A DNA stretch of 30,113 nucleotides from an uncultured Lachnospiraceae bacterium (GCA_946183625.1 CAMHCL010000002.1:1-30113), one strand, 5' to 3'. Counted from the first letter of the stretch, positions 16,007-24,952 are shown. Numbers and translations are program-made. Notes: a model not told the origin generated them from the letters alone.

Positions 16007-17635
16007 TTAAATTCCGATATACTCCAGACACAGCATTGTCATATCATCAAATTGTTCACCCTCACCTATATACTCTTCCAGTATTCTCTGAACATCATTT
16101 ACAACCTGTTCAGGTTTTCCGTCCTTGACCTGATTAACCGTCTGAACTGTACGATCCATACCGTAGAGCTCAGCATTCACATCCTGCGCTTCTGTAATAC
16201 CATCTGTGTATACAAACAGCTTGGATCCAGGTTTTAGATCAATCTCGTATTCATGATATACCATCTCAGATAAACCGCCTAAAACAAAACCATGCTTATC
16301 CTTCAGCACTTCAAAATCACCGCCCGGTTTCATAACCAAAGGATATTCATGTCCTGCATTTACTGCAGTTAAATGTCCTGTAGATATCTCAAGTATACCA
16401 AGCCAGACTGTAACGAACATATTGTTGCTCACCTTGTCACACAGCTTCAGATTTACGTCGTTGAATATTTCCTCAGGACTTCGTCCACTAAGTGTATAAG
16501 TCTGGATCAGACATTTAGCCATCATCATATACATCGCGGCCGGAACTCCCTTTCCGGAAACATCTGCTATGACCAGCGCAAGGTGATCATCATCAATGAA
16601 GAAGAAGTCATAGAAATCTCCACCAACTTCTTTTGCAGGTTTCATGGATGCATATATATCAAATTCTGTTCTGTCAGGAAATGCAGGGAATATCATCGGA
16701 AGCATGTCTGCCTGTATCTTCGTCGCTACATTTAACTCCGCTCCGATCCTCTCCTTCTCTGCCATTATCTTCGTGTTTTCTTCTATGTATTCACGAAGTT
16801 CATGTTCCATGTAAACGAAGGAATTCGACAGATCTTCCAGCTCGTCACCTGTGTGTATATCTGGATCTATGTTCTCACCTGTTTCCAGAGTGGTTGTAAC
16901 CTGTTTTGTTGCATCATCCAGTTTTTGGATAGGAATAATAATATTCTTATTGAGCTTCTTGTAGAAGGCTACCATTCCTATGGCCATAACGAAGACTACA
17001 GTTATAACAATGCTGATCAGGAACATGTAAAATGTATAGGCCATATCTTTCATGGGTAATTCCACTGTAGAAAGAGCCACCGGATCTCCGGCACTGTTAT
17101 ATATTGGTGAAGCTGCAAATGCGATAAATCCATATTCCTTATCATATGTGATTATCAGCTTCTCACTCTTTCCTCCGGACATGACCTGTTCAGTCAGGAC
17201 AGCACCCTCAGATGAGAAGTCATCAGTATCTCCAATTGCCATTCCCGGAGTACCATCTGCATCAGCGTCCCATATGTAAATGTATTCGTTAGGGTCTTCT
17301 TCGCTTGGAACCAGCACATAGAAATAAAGGATGTCTGTATTTGCCTGCATCCTATTGATAAAAGCCTTTACATCATAGAAATAGTCATCCTCAACAGGGT
17401 TATCCAGATATCCTTGTATCTTATCTCCATCAATATAATCTGCCGCAATTCTTGTATAGCCATATGCTTCTGTTCTATACATTTTAATCTTGTTATTAAG
17501 ATATAACGCAGTAACATTGATTACGGTAGATAGTACGATAATAAGAGAAATTATAAACAGAAAATTCAGCAGCCTTTTCTGGAGCTTTCCTGAATTTTGA
17601 AGTTTTTCTTTTTTATTCGACGTTGAGTACTTCAC
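16007..17635 (-). CDS. membrane-bound SpoIIE/RsbU-type PP2C phosphatase with extracytoplasmic sensor and HAMP
   Basis: This protein would dephosphorylate an STAS antagonist in response to an external signal. From the GTG at 17635 (542 residues): first membrane segment about 24-46, extracytoplasmic sensor 47-198 (single-Cache-like, with DILYFYVLVPSEED), second membrane segment 199-226, HAMP about 227-280, linker helix, and SpoIIE phosphatase 320-540. The metal-binding acidic residues are all present: GGDFYD (338-343), DVSGKG (358-363), YTDGITEA and DDMTMLCL. A TTG at 17653 with AAGGAA upstream is an alternative start; GTG at 17635 with AGGA gives a more natural N-terminus (MKYSTSNKKEK). Either start lies inside the STAS gene, so the two are translationally coupled. 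The substrate is most likely that STAS protein. No kinase (RsbW/SpoIIAB type) is encoded nearby. Confidence 0.92.
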   Translation of the reverse strand: MKYSTSNKKEKLQNSGKLQKRLLNFLFIISLIIVLSTVINVTALYLNNKIKMYRTEAYGYTRIAADYIDGDKIQGYLDNPVEDDYFYDVKAFINRMQANTDILYFYVLVPSEEDPNEYIYIWDADADGTPGMAIGDTDDFSSEGAVLTEQVMSGGKSEKLIITYDKEYGFIAFAASPIYNSAGDPVALSTVELPMKDMAYTFYMFLISIVITVVFVMAIGMVAFYKKLNKNIIIPIQKLDDATKQVTTTLETGENIDPDIHTGDELEDLSNSFVYMEHELREYIEENTKIMAEKERIGAELNVATKIQADMLPMIFPAFPDRTEFDIYASMKPAKEVGGDFYDFFFIDDDHLALVIADVSGKGVPAAMYMMMAKCLIQTYTLSGRSPEEIFNDVNLKLCDKVSNNMFVTVWLGILEISTGHLTAVNAGHEYPLVMKPGGDFEVLKDKHGFVLGGLSEMVYHEYEIDLKPGSKLFVYTDGITEAQDVNAELYGMDRTVQTVNQVKDGKPEQVVNDVQRILEEYIGEGEQFDDMTMLCLEYIGI

Positions 17636-17930
17636 TGAATCCTGTAACCTCAAATATTTCCTTCACTACTTCAATTGCGTTAATTACTGTGATGTGATCG
17701 TCTAGATTATCTTCCAGATATGTTTCTATCTGAAGGAATGATCTAAGTCCGGCTGAAGATATATAATCCAGTTTTTCAGCATCAATTGTAACTTTTTTAA
17801 TCTCGTTGCTCTTGCCGGAAATCTCATCTTCGATCATTATATCGAAATCGCGAGATGCAGTTGCATCCAGACTTCCTTCAAGTGTGATTAACATTTCACC
17901 ATTTTCTAAATTAAAATCCGCATTAAACAT
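17613..17930 (-). CDS. STAS-domain anti-sigma factor antagonist
   Basis: The 105-residue protein is a single STAS domain (MLITLEGSLDATASRDFD, then VTIDAEKLDYISSAGLRSFL). The serine pair at residues 58-59 in YISSAGLR is the conserved phosphorylation site of SpoIIAA/RsbV-type antagonists. By family, its unphosphorylated form binds an anti-sigma kinase or another partner. The reading frame continues 52 codons upstream, but the ATG at 17930 is right: AAGGAG lies before it and the STAS fold begins there. It has its own promoter (17962-17990) and overlaps the SpoIIE phosphatase gene by 23 bases, so phosphatase and substrate are made together. The cognate kinase and the regulated sigma factor or output are not in this window. 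Confidence 0.92.
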   Translation of the reverse strand: MFNADFNLENGEMLITLEGSLDATASRDFDIMIEDEISGKSNEIKKVTIDAEKLDYISSAGLRSFLQIETYLEDNLDDHITVINAIEVVKEIFEVTGFSEVLNVE

Positions 17931-17961
17931 ATGTACCTTCTCCTTTTTGGTAACTGATTTA

Positions 17962-17990
17962 ATTATATAAAAAATTGGAGGAGAATGGAA
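17962..17990 (-). promoter_or_regulatory. promoter of the STAS-SpoIIE-zinc-ribbon operon
   Basis: On the minus strand, a perfect TATAAT (17967 to 17962) is preceded after 17 bases by TTCCAT (17990 to 17985). The -35 is poor, which may mean regulation or a different upstream contact. Confidence 0.5.
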
Positions 17991-18012
17991 GGGAAGAATG
18001 TGGAATAACAAA

Positions 18013-18038
18013 AGGAGCCGTTTGGGATTACGGCTCCT
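18013..18038 (-). terminator. terminator after the 900-residue protein gene
   Basis: AGGAGCCG (18013-18020) pairs perfectly with CGGCTCCT (18031-18038) around a 10-base loop, and the minus strand continues TTTGTTATT. It lies about 128 bases past the stop at 18166; the sequence between holds nothing recognisable. Confidence 0.75.
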
Positions 18039-18165
18039 CTTATGAAAAAATGTGGGGGAAGGTATAGAATCCTTCATTTGGAACAATTACAATATATCAA
18101 TTAATTATGAATAAGTTAGGTTTAAATTGTGAAAAAAAAGTGAAATAGTACAATATCTAGTATTT

Positions 18166-20868
18166 TTACTTCACATAAGTATAAAATTCATAACCATTAT
18201 TCTCCATATCTACATCAAACAGGTATCTGGCCTTCTTGACTTCTGTGTCCTGAACCGGATCATAGTATCTGATGTATTCGGAGTTGTAGCTGACTACAAG
18301 TACGTAGCGGTCTCCCAGCTTGGCGGCAAATGGTGCGCCGTCGCTAAGGAAGCTTATGGCCTTATTAAGACTTACGCCTGATATATTGATACCGCGAACC
18401 TCGTCGCCATATAGTTCAAAGGCTTCTGCCCATGTACTTGTTGCCCTTACATCGTTGTAATCTGCAGGTAGTCCTGAAGCACGGGCACACATATATTTGC
18501 ATGCCGCCAGACTGTCTGCTGCATCATCCACAGGCTTGTAATCAAATGAACCGACTACCGTTAGATATGGCAGCGACTGCTTCTCTCTGTAGATAACTCT
18601 ACCGGTTGAATCCGCAACGAATCCTCCATTAGCTGAAACCATCTGAACACCGTTTCCTACACTGTAGGTAGCATCCACCAGCCCCTTTGCATTATATACA
18701 TAAACCTGCTTGTCATTTATCTCTCCTGAGATTTTCACAACCTTCTCGTTATTATTAGTCTCTGTCTTGGTCATGATCTCCTCAGGATTATATCCCACGT
18801 ATACGTGTCCCGGGAATTTCAGGGTTGTGATCTTAAGTCCTGCATCATTCTCGTATTTCTTTACATTTATGCTATTAGGATTATCCACTGGTTTGAAGGA
18901 CAGATTATCTACAGGCATCTTGATGAGTGCGCCTGTTTCAGGATCATGTCCAACACGTGTAAGGACTATATTGCTGTCCTCAAATGTGATCTTAGAGATC
19001 AGCACTCCTTCACGGCTGTAATCCTTCAGTACATTTCCATCAGTACCTACAATGAAAAGCTCGTCAAACATGAATCTTGGCGTGCCATCTGCATCTGTCT
19101 CAATGTTCTCCGGAAGTGCACTTGCATACATGATATCATTTCCTACAAATCCCAGAAGTGCCAGTTTATGGCCTGCCACACGTTCTTCCTTGCTTGTACC
19201 CTTTTCCAGATTTCTGATGGTGATAGTCGATACATTTGCCTGATCGCTCGTATCAGGATATGCGATGACCTTCATATCTTCAGAAACCAGTACCTGCTTT
19301 GCAGGAATGTTCTTAATAAGCGTATCGTACTTTCCGTTAAATGTATTGATGCTGACGATGGACTCACCTATTATCGTATAGAATGTCGTATTCTTCTTGT
19401 CATAATAACAGAAACGTCCTGTCTGCTGGGACAGTGCCTGATAATCAAGATCAGTATCTATAAAGCACAGCTCCTGAAGGGTTCCCTTCTTGATGTTGTA
19501 CTCATACAGAAGTACTCCGTTTGAGCCTTCTCTTCTGCCCTCATTTATACGACCGTAAACAACGAAATCCACAGTGTTATCATCCATGGAAACCAGAGTC
19601 AGGCCATAGCCCTCCTGTGGCATACGTTCCATAACTGCCTCAGCTGCAGTTGTACCAAAGATGTTCGTATATGAACTCTCTGAATTATCATAGAACCACA
19701 GACTGTTGTCAGCGAGAAATGCAATCTTGTCTGCCTTCTCATTTGTCATATATACAGGATTGTTGTCCGATGTGATACCCAGGATTATGGAGTTACTCTC
19801 TGCATCTATGTTCTGTGCATTGAAGTCCTCATTCATATATCTGGCATATCCTGTAACCAGGTTCGCTGCTTTACCGTTATCATATTCCAGAGTCAGGTAC
19901 TCAGAAACAGCATAGGTTATAGCTGTTCCATCAGGCTGTTCTGAAATCGTCTTATACTTAAGCTCGATAAGAGCACTGGTCTCAGTTACTTCCTTCACGA
20001 TCGGAATAGGCTCGCTGAACCTCTCCATCTTCATTCCGGAGTAAGTAACATCCTCATATGAAGAACCCAGTGTTACATATCCCGGATTACCATCAGATGT
20101 TATGGTATTACCACCATTGGAATAGAAAAGACCGGATGTATCGTCCTTGCTTCCGAATACTGATGTTATATCAGCAACGCTTATTCCTTCCAGAGCATCT
20201 GTGGTTGTAGCTATCCTGTTTTCCTCTCTCTGCTTTGACATATCAAGATATGCCTCAGCTCCAGAATTGTATTCCGCATCAGTATTGCTGGCCATCTGGT
20301 TTTCAATGGCATTTCCTTCAAATGCAGCATTACTGAAGTTGATAGCAAAATCAAGAAAACTGCTCAGCATGGAAGTATTCAGCCTTACAATTCTCGTATA
20401 GTAATAATAATGATCTGAACCACCATCAATATCTATGACAAAGCTATATTCTGCACCTAATGTCATATCCATACGGATATCTGTGTAGTACAGATAATAG
20501 TTCTCATCATCTGACTCATATCTCAGGTCGCCATCTTCGATCAGGTTCTTACCATCAAAGCTTCTGAGCTGATACTTTACGTCAGAGCCATCCACATAAT
20601 CCCTAGGCAGATATACCTTTACTATCTTGTCATCTGAAACAGGAATAACCGTGTCTCTGTGAAGACTGGTATTGATAGCTGTAGTATATGCCTGCATGCC
20701 ATTTATCATACGCCCTTCATATTCTGCGTAAGCATATGGCATTGTAGGATTAGCTCCTTCAGTCGCTTTACGGACAGTATCACGATTCATTATAAAATTA
20801 AAAGTCAGGGCAGCCCCGATAAATACTAATATAAATAGCGCTGCCCCGAGTATGACTTTTTTCCACAT
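18166..20868 (-). CDS. 900-residue membrane-anchored extracytoplasmic protein, beta-propeller-like middle and degenerate papain-like C-terminus
   Basis: I do not recognise a named family. The protein has one N-terminal membrane segment (about 5-27) and no other, so most of it should be outside. Residues 330-760 contain many strand-turn units of the form 'IAFLADNSLWFYD', 'GRFCYYDKKNTTFYTI', 'VSEDMKVIAYPD' and 'LLGFVGNDIMYAS', which look like blades of a WD40/TolB-type propeller. The C-terminal 115 residues resemble a C39/papain-like module: a Cys-bearing helix (ACKYMCARASG, Cys790 and Cys794), VRGINISGVSLNKAISFLSDGAPFAAKLGDRYVLVVSYN, and YYDP at 868-871. Where active relatives have a histidine (G-x-H-[AVWF]-V-V) this protein has GDRYVLVV, so catalysis is doubtful. 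It follows pfkA by about 32 bases but with a long spacing (about 13) between its AGGA and the ATG, so translation may be modest. No cargo or partner is evident. Confidence 0.7.
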   Translation of the reverse strand: MWKKVILGAALFILVFIGAALTFNFIMNRDTVRKATEGANPTMPYAYAEYEGRMINGMQAYTTAINTSLHRDTVIPVSDDKIVKVYLPRDYVDGSDVKYQLRSFDGKNLIEDGDLRYESDDENYYLYYTDIRMDMTLGAEYSFVIDIDGGSDHYYYYTRIVRLNTSMLSSFLDFAINFSNAAFEGNAIENQMASNTDAEYNSGAEAYLDMSKQREENRIATTTDALEGISVADITSVFGSKDDTSGLFYSNGGNTITSDGNPGYVTLGSSYEDVTYSGMKMERFSEPIPIVKEVTETSALIELKYKTISEQPDGTAITYAVSEYLTLEYDNGKAANLVTGYARYMNEDFNAQNIDAESNSIILGITSDNNPVYMTNEKADKIAFLADNSLWFYDNSESSYTNIFGTTAAEAVMERMPQEGYGLTLVSMDDNTVDFVVYGRINEGRREGSNGVLLYEYNIKKGTLQELCFIDTDLDYQALSQQTGRFCYYDKKNTTFYTIIGESIVSINTFNGKYDTLIKNIPAKQVLVSEDMKVIAYPDTSDQANVSTITIRNLEKGTSKEERVAGHKLALLGFVGNDIMYASALPENIETDADGTPRFMFDELFIVGTDGNVLKDYSREGVLISKITFEDSNIVLTRVGHDPETGALIKMPVDNLSFKPVDNPNSINVKKYENDAGLKITTLKFPGHVYVGYNPEEIMTKTETNNNEKVVKISGEINDKQVYVYNAKGLVDATYSVGNGVQMVSANGGFVADSTGRVIYREKQSLPYLTVVGSFDYKPVDDAADSLAACKYMCARASGLPADYNDVRATSTWAEAFELYGDEVRGINISGVSLNKAISFLSDGAPFAAKLGDRYVLVVSYNSEYIRYYDPVQDTEVKKARYLFDVDMENNGYEFYTYVK

Positions 20869-20900
20869 TTTAAAAGTGTTTTCCTCAAATGTATTATGAT

Positions 20901-21977
20901 CTAGTCACCAAAACTGATTCCCAGAGTCTTAGCTTCCTGAATAAGCTGATCATTAGGATCCACATATTTCAGCTTGCCTGCTGACTCTTCCATAGGAATT
21001 GCGGTAACTTCATTGTTCTTGAATACTACAAGCTTACCAAAATCCTTTGCCTTGAAAAGCTCTGCTGCCTTAGCACCAAAACGGCTTGAAAGAACTCTGT
21101 CGTATGCATCAGGATTTCCACCTCTCTGAGTATGTCCAGGAAGGGCAACTCTGACCTCTGCATTCTGATACTTGTTCTGAATATCAGCTGCTATTTCATA
21201 GGCTATTGATGGATATTTTCTCTCAGCTAAAGCCTTCTTCTTGTCCTTTTTGGACATTTTATCTATTTCCTTAGATATAGCGCCCTCTGCAACAACGATT
21301 ATTGCAAATTTCTTACCCATCTTCTTGCGCTTATCTATAGCTTTATAAACCTTCTTCATATCATAAGGTATCTCTGGAAGAAGAATTACATCTGCTCCAC
21401 CTGCAACACCTGCATACAGAGTTATCCATCCAACCTTGTGACCCATGGTCTCAATAACGAATACACGGTTATGTGATTCTGCTGTTGTATAGATGCAGTC
21501 GATTGCATGAGTAGCAACATCAATAGCACTCTGGAATCCAAATGTAACATCTGTTCCCCATATATCATTATCAATAGTCTTCGGAAGACCTATTACATTT
21601 AACCCTTCCTGATAAAGCCTGTTAGCTGTCTTCTGTGATCCGTTACCGCCAAGGACAAAAAGTCCATCAAGATCAAGTTTCTTGTATGTCTTGATCATGG
21701 CAGGAACCTTCTCAACACCATCATCAGTAGGAGTATCCAGATACTTAAAAGGAACTCTTGATGTACCGAGAATTGTTCCACCCTTTGCAAGAAGTCCGGA
21801 GAATTCCATAGGCTCCATCTTCCTATAGTTGCCATATATAAGTCCCTTGTAACCCTCCAGGAAACCATATATCTCAACATCACCAAACAGATTCTCAAGA
21901 CCCTTTACAACGCCTCTCATAGTAGGGTTTAGTGCCTGACAATCACCACCACTAGTTAGTATTCCTATTTTCTTCAT
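20901..21977 (-). CDS. pfkA: 6-phosphofructokinase
   Basis: The 358-residue protein phosphorylates fructose 6-phosphate in glycolysis. Visible motifs: N-terminal ILTSGGDCQALNPTMRGVV, GGTILGTSR at 66-74, the phosphoryl-donor loop GGNGSQKTA at 110-118, the catalytic PKTIDNDIWGTD (132-143), ETMGHKVGW and LPGHTQRGGNP. In ATP-dependent enzymes the donor loop is GGDGS; the glycine that favours ATP over pyrophosphate (GGDDS) is kept, but the Asp is Asn. The Cys-Gln-Ala-Leu variant of the first loop is shared by a clade that I know from Lachnospiraceae and relatives. Donor specificity (ATP versus pyrophosphate) should be treated as likely ATP, not proven. GGAGG lies 8 bases before the ATG. It is 80 bases after recR and could be co-transcribed with dnaX-ybaB-recR or have its own weak promoter. 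Confidence 0.93.
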   Translation of the reverse strand: MKKIGILTSGGDCQALNPTMRGVVKGLENLFGDVEIYGFLEGYKGLIYGNYRKMEPMEFSGLLAKGGTILGTSRVPFKYLDTPTDDGVEKVPAMIKTYKKLDLDGLFVLGGNGSQKTANRLYQEGLNVIGLPKTIDNDIWGTDVTFGFQSAIDVATHAIDCIYTTAESHNRVFVIETMGHKVGWITLYAGVAGGADVILLPEIPYDMKKVYKAIDKRKKMGKKFAIIVVAEGAISKEIDKMSKKDKKKALAERKYPSIAYEIAADIQNKYQNAEVRVALPGHTQRGGNPDAYDRVLSSRFGAKAAELFKAKDFGKLVVFKNNEVTAIPMEESAGKLKYVDPNDQLIQEAKTLGISFGD

Positions 21978-22057
21978 AATGTAACCTCCTCCGTATATTT
22001 TCCACCATAGGTTATGCCCCTAGTAAATCTTTACCAAAGGATTTGTCTCTTGGTGAA

Positions 22058-22654
22058 TTATAGTTCAACTCTACCCTCTAATGCACGGAGCAGAGTGACT
22101 TCGTCTGTGCATTCAAGATCGCCACCTACTGGAACACCAGTTGCAATACGGGATACTTTTATTCCCGCCGGCTTCACCATCTTGGATATGTACATAGCTG
22201 TAGCTTCGCCTTCTACGCTGGAATTTGTCGCAATGATAAGTTCATCGACATCTTCCCTGAGCCTGACCATAAGTTCTTTGAGTCTTATATCCTGTGGACC
22301 AATTCCGGCACTTGGATTTATGACTCCATGGAGCACATGATATACGCCGTTATACTTCGACGTCTTCTCATAAGCTGCCATATCTCTCGGAGACTCAACC
22401 ACCATGATAGTTTTATGATCACGGTTAGCTGATCTGCAGATAGGACATTTATCATTATCAGTTACAGTATAACACTCCTGGCAATACCGTATCTTCTTTT
22501 TTGCATTTATTATAGCTTCCGAAAGAGCTTCAACACGATCATCCGGCATAGCTATTATGTGAAATGCAAGTCTTTGGGCACTTCTTGTGCCTATACCCGG
22601 AAGATGTCCCAGCTCTTCTATGAGTCTGTTTACCTCTCCGCCATACATTTCCAT
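22058..22654 (-). CDS. recR: recombination protein RecR
   Basis: RecR acts with RecF/RecO to load RecA at gapped DNA. The protein has the expected 198 residues: helix-hairpin-helix GHLPGIGTRSAQRLAFHI, a four-cysteine zinc finger (CQECYTVTDNDKCPIC, Cys58, 61, 70 and 73), and a Toprim domain with VVESPRDMAAYEKT and the Walker-like HVLHGVINPSAGIGPQDI. The reading frame is open 10 codons upstream, but the ATG at 22654 is chosen because it gives the family length and sits one base after the ybaB stop with GGAGGT upstream. Conserved gene order dnaX-ybaB-recR. Confidence 0.97.
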   Translation of the reverse strand: MEMYGGEVNRLIEELGHLPGIGTRSAQRLAFHIIAMPDDRVEALSEAIINAKKKIRYCQECYTVTDNDKCPICRSANRDHKTIMVVESPRDMAAYEKTSKYNGVYHVLHGVINPSAGIGPQDIRLKELMVRLREDVDELIIATNSSVEGEATAMYISKMVKPAGIKVSRIATGVPVGGDLECTDEVTLLRALEGRVEL

Positions 22655-22655
22655 A

Positions 22656-23009
22656 TTAGAACATACCTCCAAGGCCTCCGCCAAGACCGCCTGTTATCTT
22701 ACCAAGCTGTTCCTTCTCATCATCAGCCTGCATTCTGATTGCTTCGTTAACTGCAGCGATGATCAGATCCTGGAGCATTTCGATATCATCAGGATCAACT
22801 ACTTCCTCAGAAATAGTCATATCTGTGATTTCTTTCTGTCCATTGATCTTAACTGTAACAACTCCACCGCCTGCAGTTGCCTCATATTCCTTCTCAGCAA
22901 GCTCAGCCTGTGTTTCTTCCATCTGCTTCTGCATCTTCTGTGCCTGCTTCATCAGGTTGTTCATGTTGCCCGGCATCATTCCGCCAGGATATCCGCCTCT
23001 CTTAGCCAT
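22656..23009 (-). CDS. ybaB: YbaB/EbfC-family nucleoid-associated DNA-binding protein
   Basis: The 117-residue protein forms dimers that bind DNA and is thought to act with RecR or DnaX. It has a Gly/Met-rich N-terminus (GGYPGGMMPGNMNNLMKQ), the long helix KQAQKMQKQMEETQAEL, the beta-hairpin YEATAGGGVVTVKINGQKEI, and DPDDIEMLQDLIIAAVNEAI, which define the family. It ends in a Gly-rich tail (GGLGGGLGGMF). The ATG at 23009 follows AAAGGAAG; a longer open frame begins at 23027 but has no ribosome site. It sits between dnaX and recR, the usual place. Confidence 0.96.
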   Translation of the reverse strand: MAKRGGYPGGMMPGNMNNLMKQAQKMQKQMEETQAELAEKEYEATAGGGVVTVKINGQKEITDMTISEEVVDPDDIEMLQDLIIAAVNEAIRMQADDEKEQLGKITGGLGGGLGGMF

Positions 23010-23105
23010 TTGTATTCTTCCTTTCATGTATATTCAATAAAATCAATATGACTTTTGAAACTTATATCATATAATACCATAGTCAGGTTAATAAAGATAA
23101 TATAT

Positions 23106-24872
23106 CTAGTCCCTGATTTCAATATTGTCAAAATTGAGTTTGTTCAGAACTCTCATCTCATCCGTTACATTTAATACTTCTCCACCCTGAATATCGTATT
23201 CAGTCCGAACCTTTCTCTTGATCATGTCGCCCAGAATGTCATTCATATTCTCTGCGCCACGGCCTGTCTGATAATAGTCCAGAATAATATCAACTCCGGC
23301 AGTTCTGTTAAGAAGTATCTTCAGCTTAGGAAATTCTCCGTCTACTGATTCTCCGGCAACAACTATGGAGCCTGCCAGATATTCATTGTGTGGTCCCGGA
23401 AGCTTTGGTCTGATCTCATTCTTCCAGTTCTTACCAAGCTTGATGAGTTCTTCAGCTGTGGCCTCAGGATAAGAATTCCTGATTTCCTCTTCCACCAGCC
23501 TTGCTTCCTCTTCAAGAGTCAGCCTCTTCTTTGGCTTGTCTGTACGCTGTGACTGTACAGCCGGCATTCCTGCCATTCTTATATTAAATGCTTTATCTAT
23601 CTCCCTGCGGATTATATCCACAGTTTCTTCTCTGCTGAAACCGGATGCACCTTCGTCATATGATCCACCGCCTGACTCTCCAGATGCAGCTCCTGCACCT
23701 GCCGGAGCAGATACATTTCCAGCTCCTCTTCCTGCCTCTAACAGGTCAAGTCTGCTGAGCACGGAGCTCAGGTCCGTATCTGATTCAGGTCTCATCATTC
23801 TGATGACTGTCATTTCCAGTGATACTCGCTTAATTGTGGAGTATCTGATATTAACAGAGAGTTCCTGAAGCAGATCTATATATCTGCTGAGAGTATCAAC
23901 TGTGAAGCTGTCTCCCAGTTTCTTAATAATCTCAACATTTTCAGATGTGATATCCAGCTCCCCTGCCACCTGAGGTGATACCTTTATGAAGAGCATATTT
24001 CTGAGGAACCATATAAAGTTGTCCGTGAACACTGTCAGGTCCTTGCCCTGCCATACTGCATCGTTGATTATATCCAGTACCTGGTCGGCTTTATCATCTC
24101 TGATTGCCTCCATAAGCTTTACGTAGATATCTATATCAACTGCACCGACGATTTTCAGGACGCTGTCCAGATCCAGCGTTTTGCCAATACTTGCAGATAC
24201 ACATTCATCCAGAATTGACAGTCCGTCTCTCATAGAACCATCAGCTGCTCTTGCTATATATCTTACAGCTTCCGGAGTTGCCTCCAGCCCCTCTTCTTCA
24301 AGTATATGATTTATCCTGCCGGCAATGGTATCCACCGTTATCCTGCGGAAATCATATCTCTGACAGCGGGATCTGATAGTTACAGGAACCTTGTAATCCT
24401 CTGTGGTAGCAAGGATGAATATTACGTATTCCGGCGGTTCTTCGATGGTCTTAAGCAGCGCATTAAATGCGCTGGAAGTCATCATGTGAACCTCGTCGAT
24501 TATATATACCAGATATTTGCCCTGAGAAGGGGAATACTGTACTGCACTGTTGATCTGTCTTACATTATCTACACCATTGTTGGATGCAGCATCTATCTCA
24601 ATTACATTTAACGAATTGCCACTTGCTATACTCTGACAGCTCTCACACTCGCCGCATGGATTTCCATTTACAGGATGCTCGCAATTGACCGCTTTGGCCA
24701 TGAGCTTCGCCATGGTTGTCTTACCTGTTCCTCTTGTTCCGCAAAACAGATATGCGTGGCCAACCCTGTCATGCAGCAGCTGATTTCTCAGCGTTGTTAC
24801 TATATGATCCTGACCCTTTACATCATCGAAATTATCAGGACGAAATTTTCTATATAATGCCACATAAGACAT
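23106..24872 (-). CDS. dnaX: DNA polymerase III subunit gamma/tau
   Basis: DnaX is the clamp-loader ATPase and holoenzyme organiser. The 588-residue protein starts MSYVALYRKFRPDNFDDVKGQ and carries Walker A GTRGTGKTT (45-53), a zinc module with Cys64, Cys73, Cys76 and Cys79, Walker B IIDEVHM (DEVH at 126-129), and the sensor/arginine-finger SRC at 168-170. Residues about 365-430 are a Gly/Ala/Ser-rich linker. The tau-like C-terminus is present. I see no A/G-rich slippery heptamer in the linker that would suggest a programmed frameshift to a short gamma form. The promoter at 24924-24952 is strong. Genes ybaB, recR and probably pfkA follow. Confidence 0.97.
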   Translation of the reverse strand: MSYVALYRKFRPDNFDDVKGQDHIVTTLRNQLLHDRVGHAYLFCGTRGTGKTTMAKLMAKAVNCEHPVNGNPCGECESCQSIASGNSLNVIEIDAASNNGVDNVRQINSAVQYSPSQGKYLVYIIDEVHMMTSSAFNALLKTIEEPPEYVIFILATTEDYKVPVTIRSRCQRYDFRRITVDTIAGRINHILEEEGLEATPEAVRYIARAADGSMRDGLSILDECVSASIGKTLDLDSVLKIVGAVDIDIYVKLMEAIRDDKADQVLDIINDAVWQGKDLTVFTDNFIWFLRNMLFIKVSPQVAGELDITSENVEIIKKLGDSFTVDTLSRYIDLLQELSVNIRYSTIKRVSLEMTVIRMMRPESDTDLSSVLSRLDLLEAGRGAGNVSAPAGAGAASGESGGGSYDEGASGFSREETVDIIRREIDKAFNIRMAGMPAVQSQRTDKPKKRLTLEEEARLVEEEIRNSYPEATAEELIKLGKNWKNEIRPKLPGPHNEYLAGSIVVAGESVDGEFPKLKILLNRTAGVDIILDYYQTGRGAENMNDILGDMIKRKVRTEYDIQGGEVLNVTDEMRVLNKLNFDNIEIRD

Positions 24873-24923
24873 AGAATTTTCACTCCAATGTATTATACTT
24901 ACTTCTGAAAAACACCATACATC

Positions 24924-24952
24924 ATTATATATGAACTTATACTTTAAATCAA
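24924..24952 (-). promoter_or_regulatory. dnaX promoter
   Basis: On the minus strand, TTGATT (24952 to 24947) is followed after 17 bases by TATAAT (24929 to 24924). The predicted start is near 24917, giving a leader of about 45 bases. Its -35 region overlaps that of the divergent promoter. Confidence 0.78.

Noticed and set aside
17931..18086. N-terminal 52-codon extension of the STAS protein
   Set aside because: It has unusual composition and no ribosome site, and it covers the promoter; the ATG at 17930 with AAGGAG is the start.
18166..20868. A second C39 peptide exporter component
   Set aside because: The protein has one membrane anchor, no ABC ATPase motifs and no catalytic histidine in the C39-like part.
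20901..21977. Pyrophosphate-dependent phosphofructokinase
   Set aside because: The donor loop keeps Gly at the position where PPi enzymes have Asp (GGDDS); ATP use is more likely, though not proven.
22000..22080. Separate pfkA promoter around a TATAAT overlapping the recR stop
   Set aside because: The only -35 at 17 bases upstream (TGCATT) is too poor; read-through from the dnaX promoter explains expression as well.
23106..24872. Programmed ribosomal frameshift in dnaX giving a short gamma subunit
   Set aside because: No A-rich slippery heptamer with a following stem was found in the linker region; the frame is continuous.
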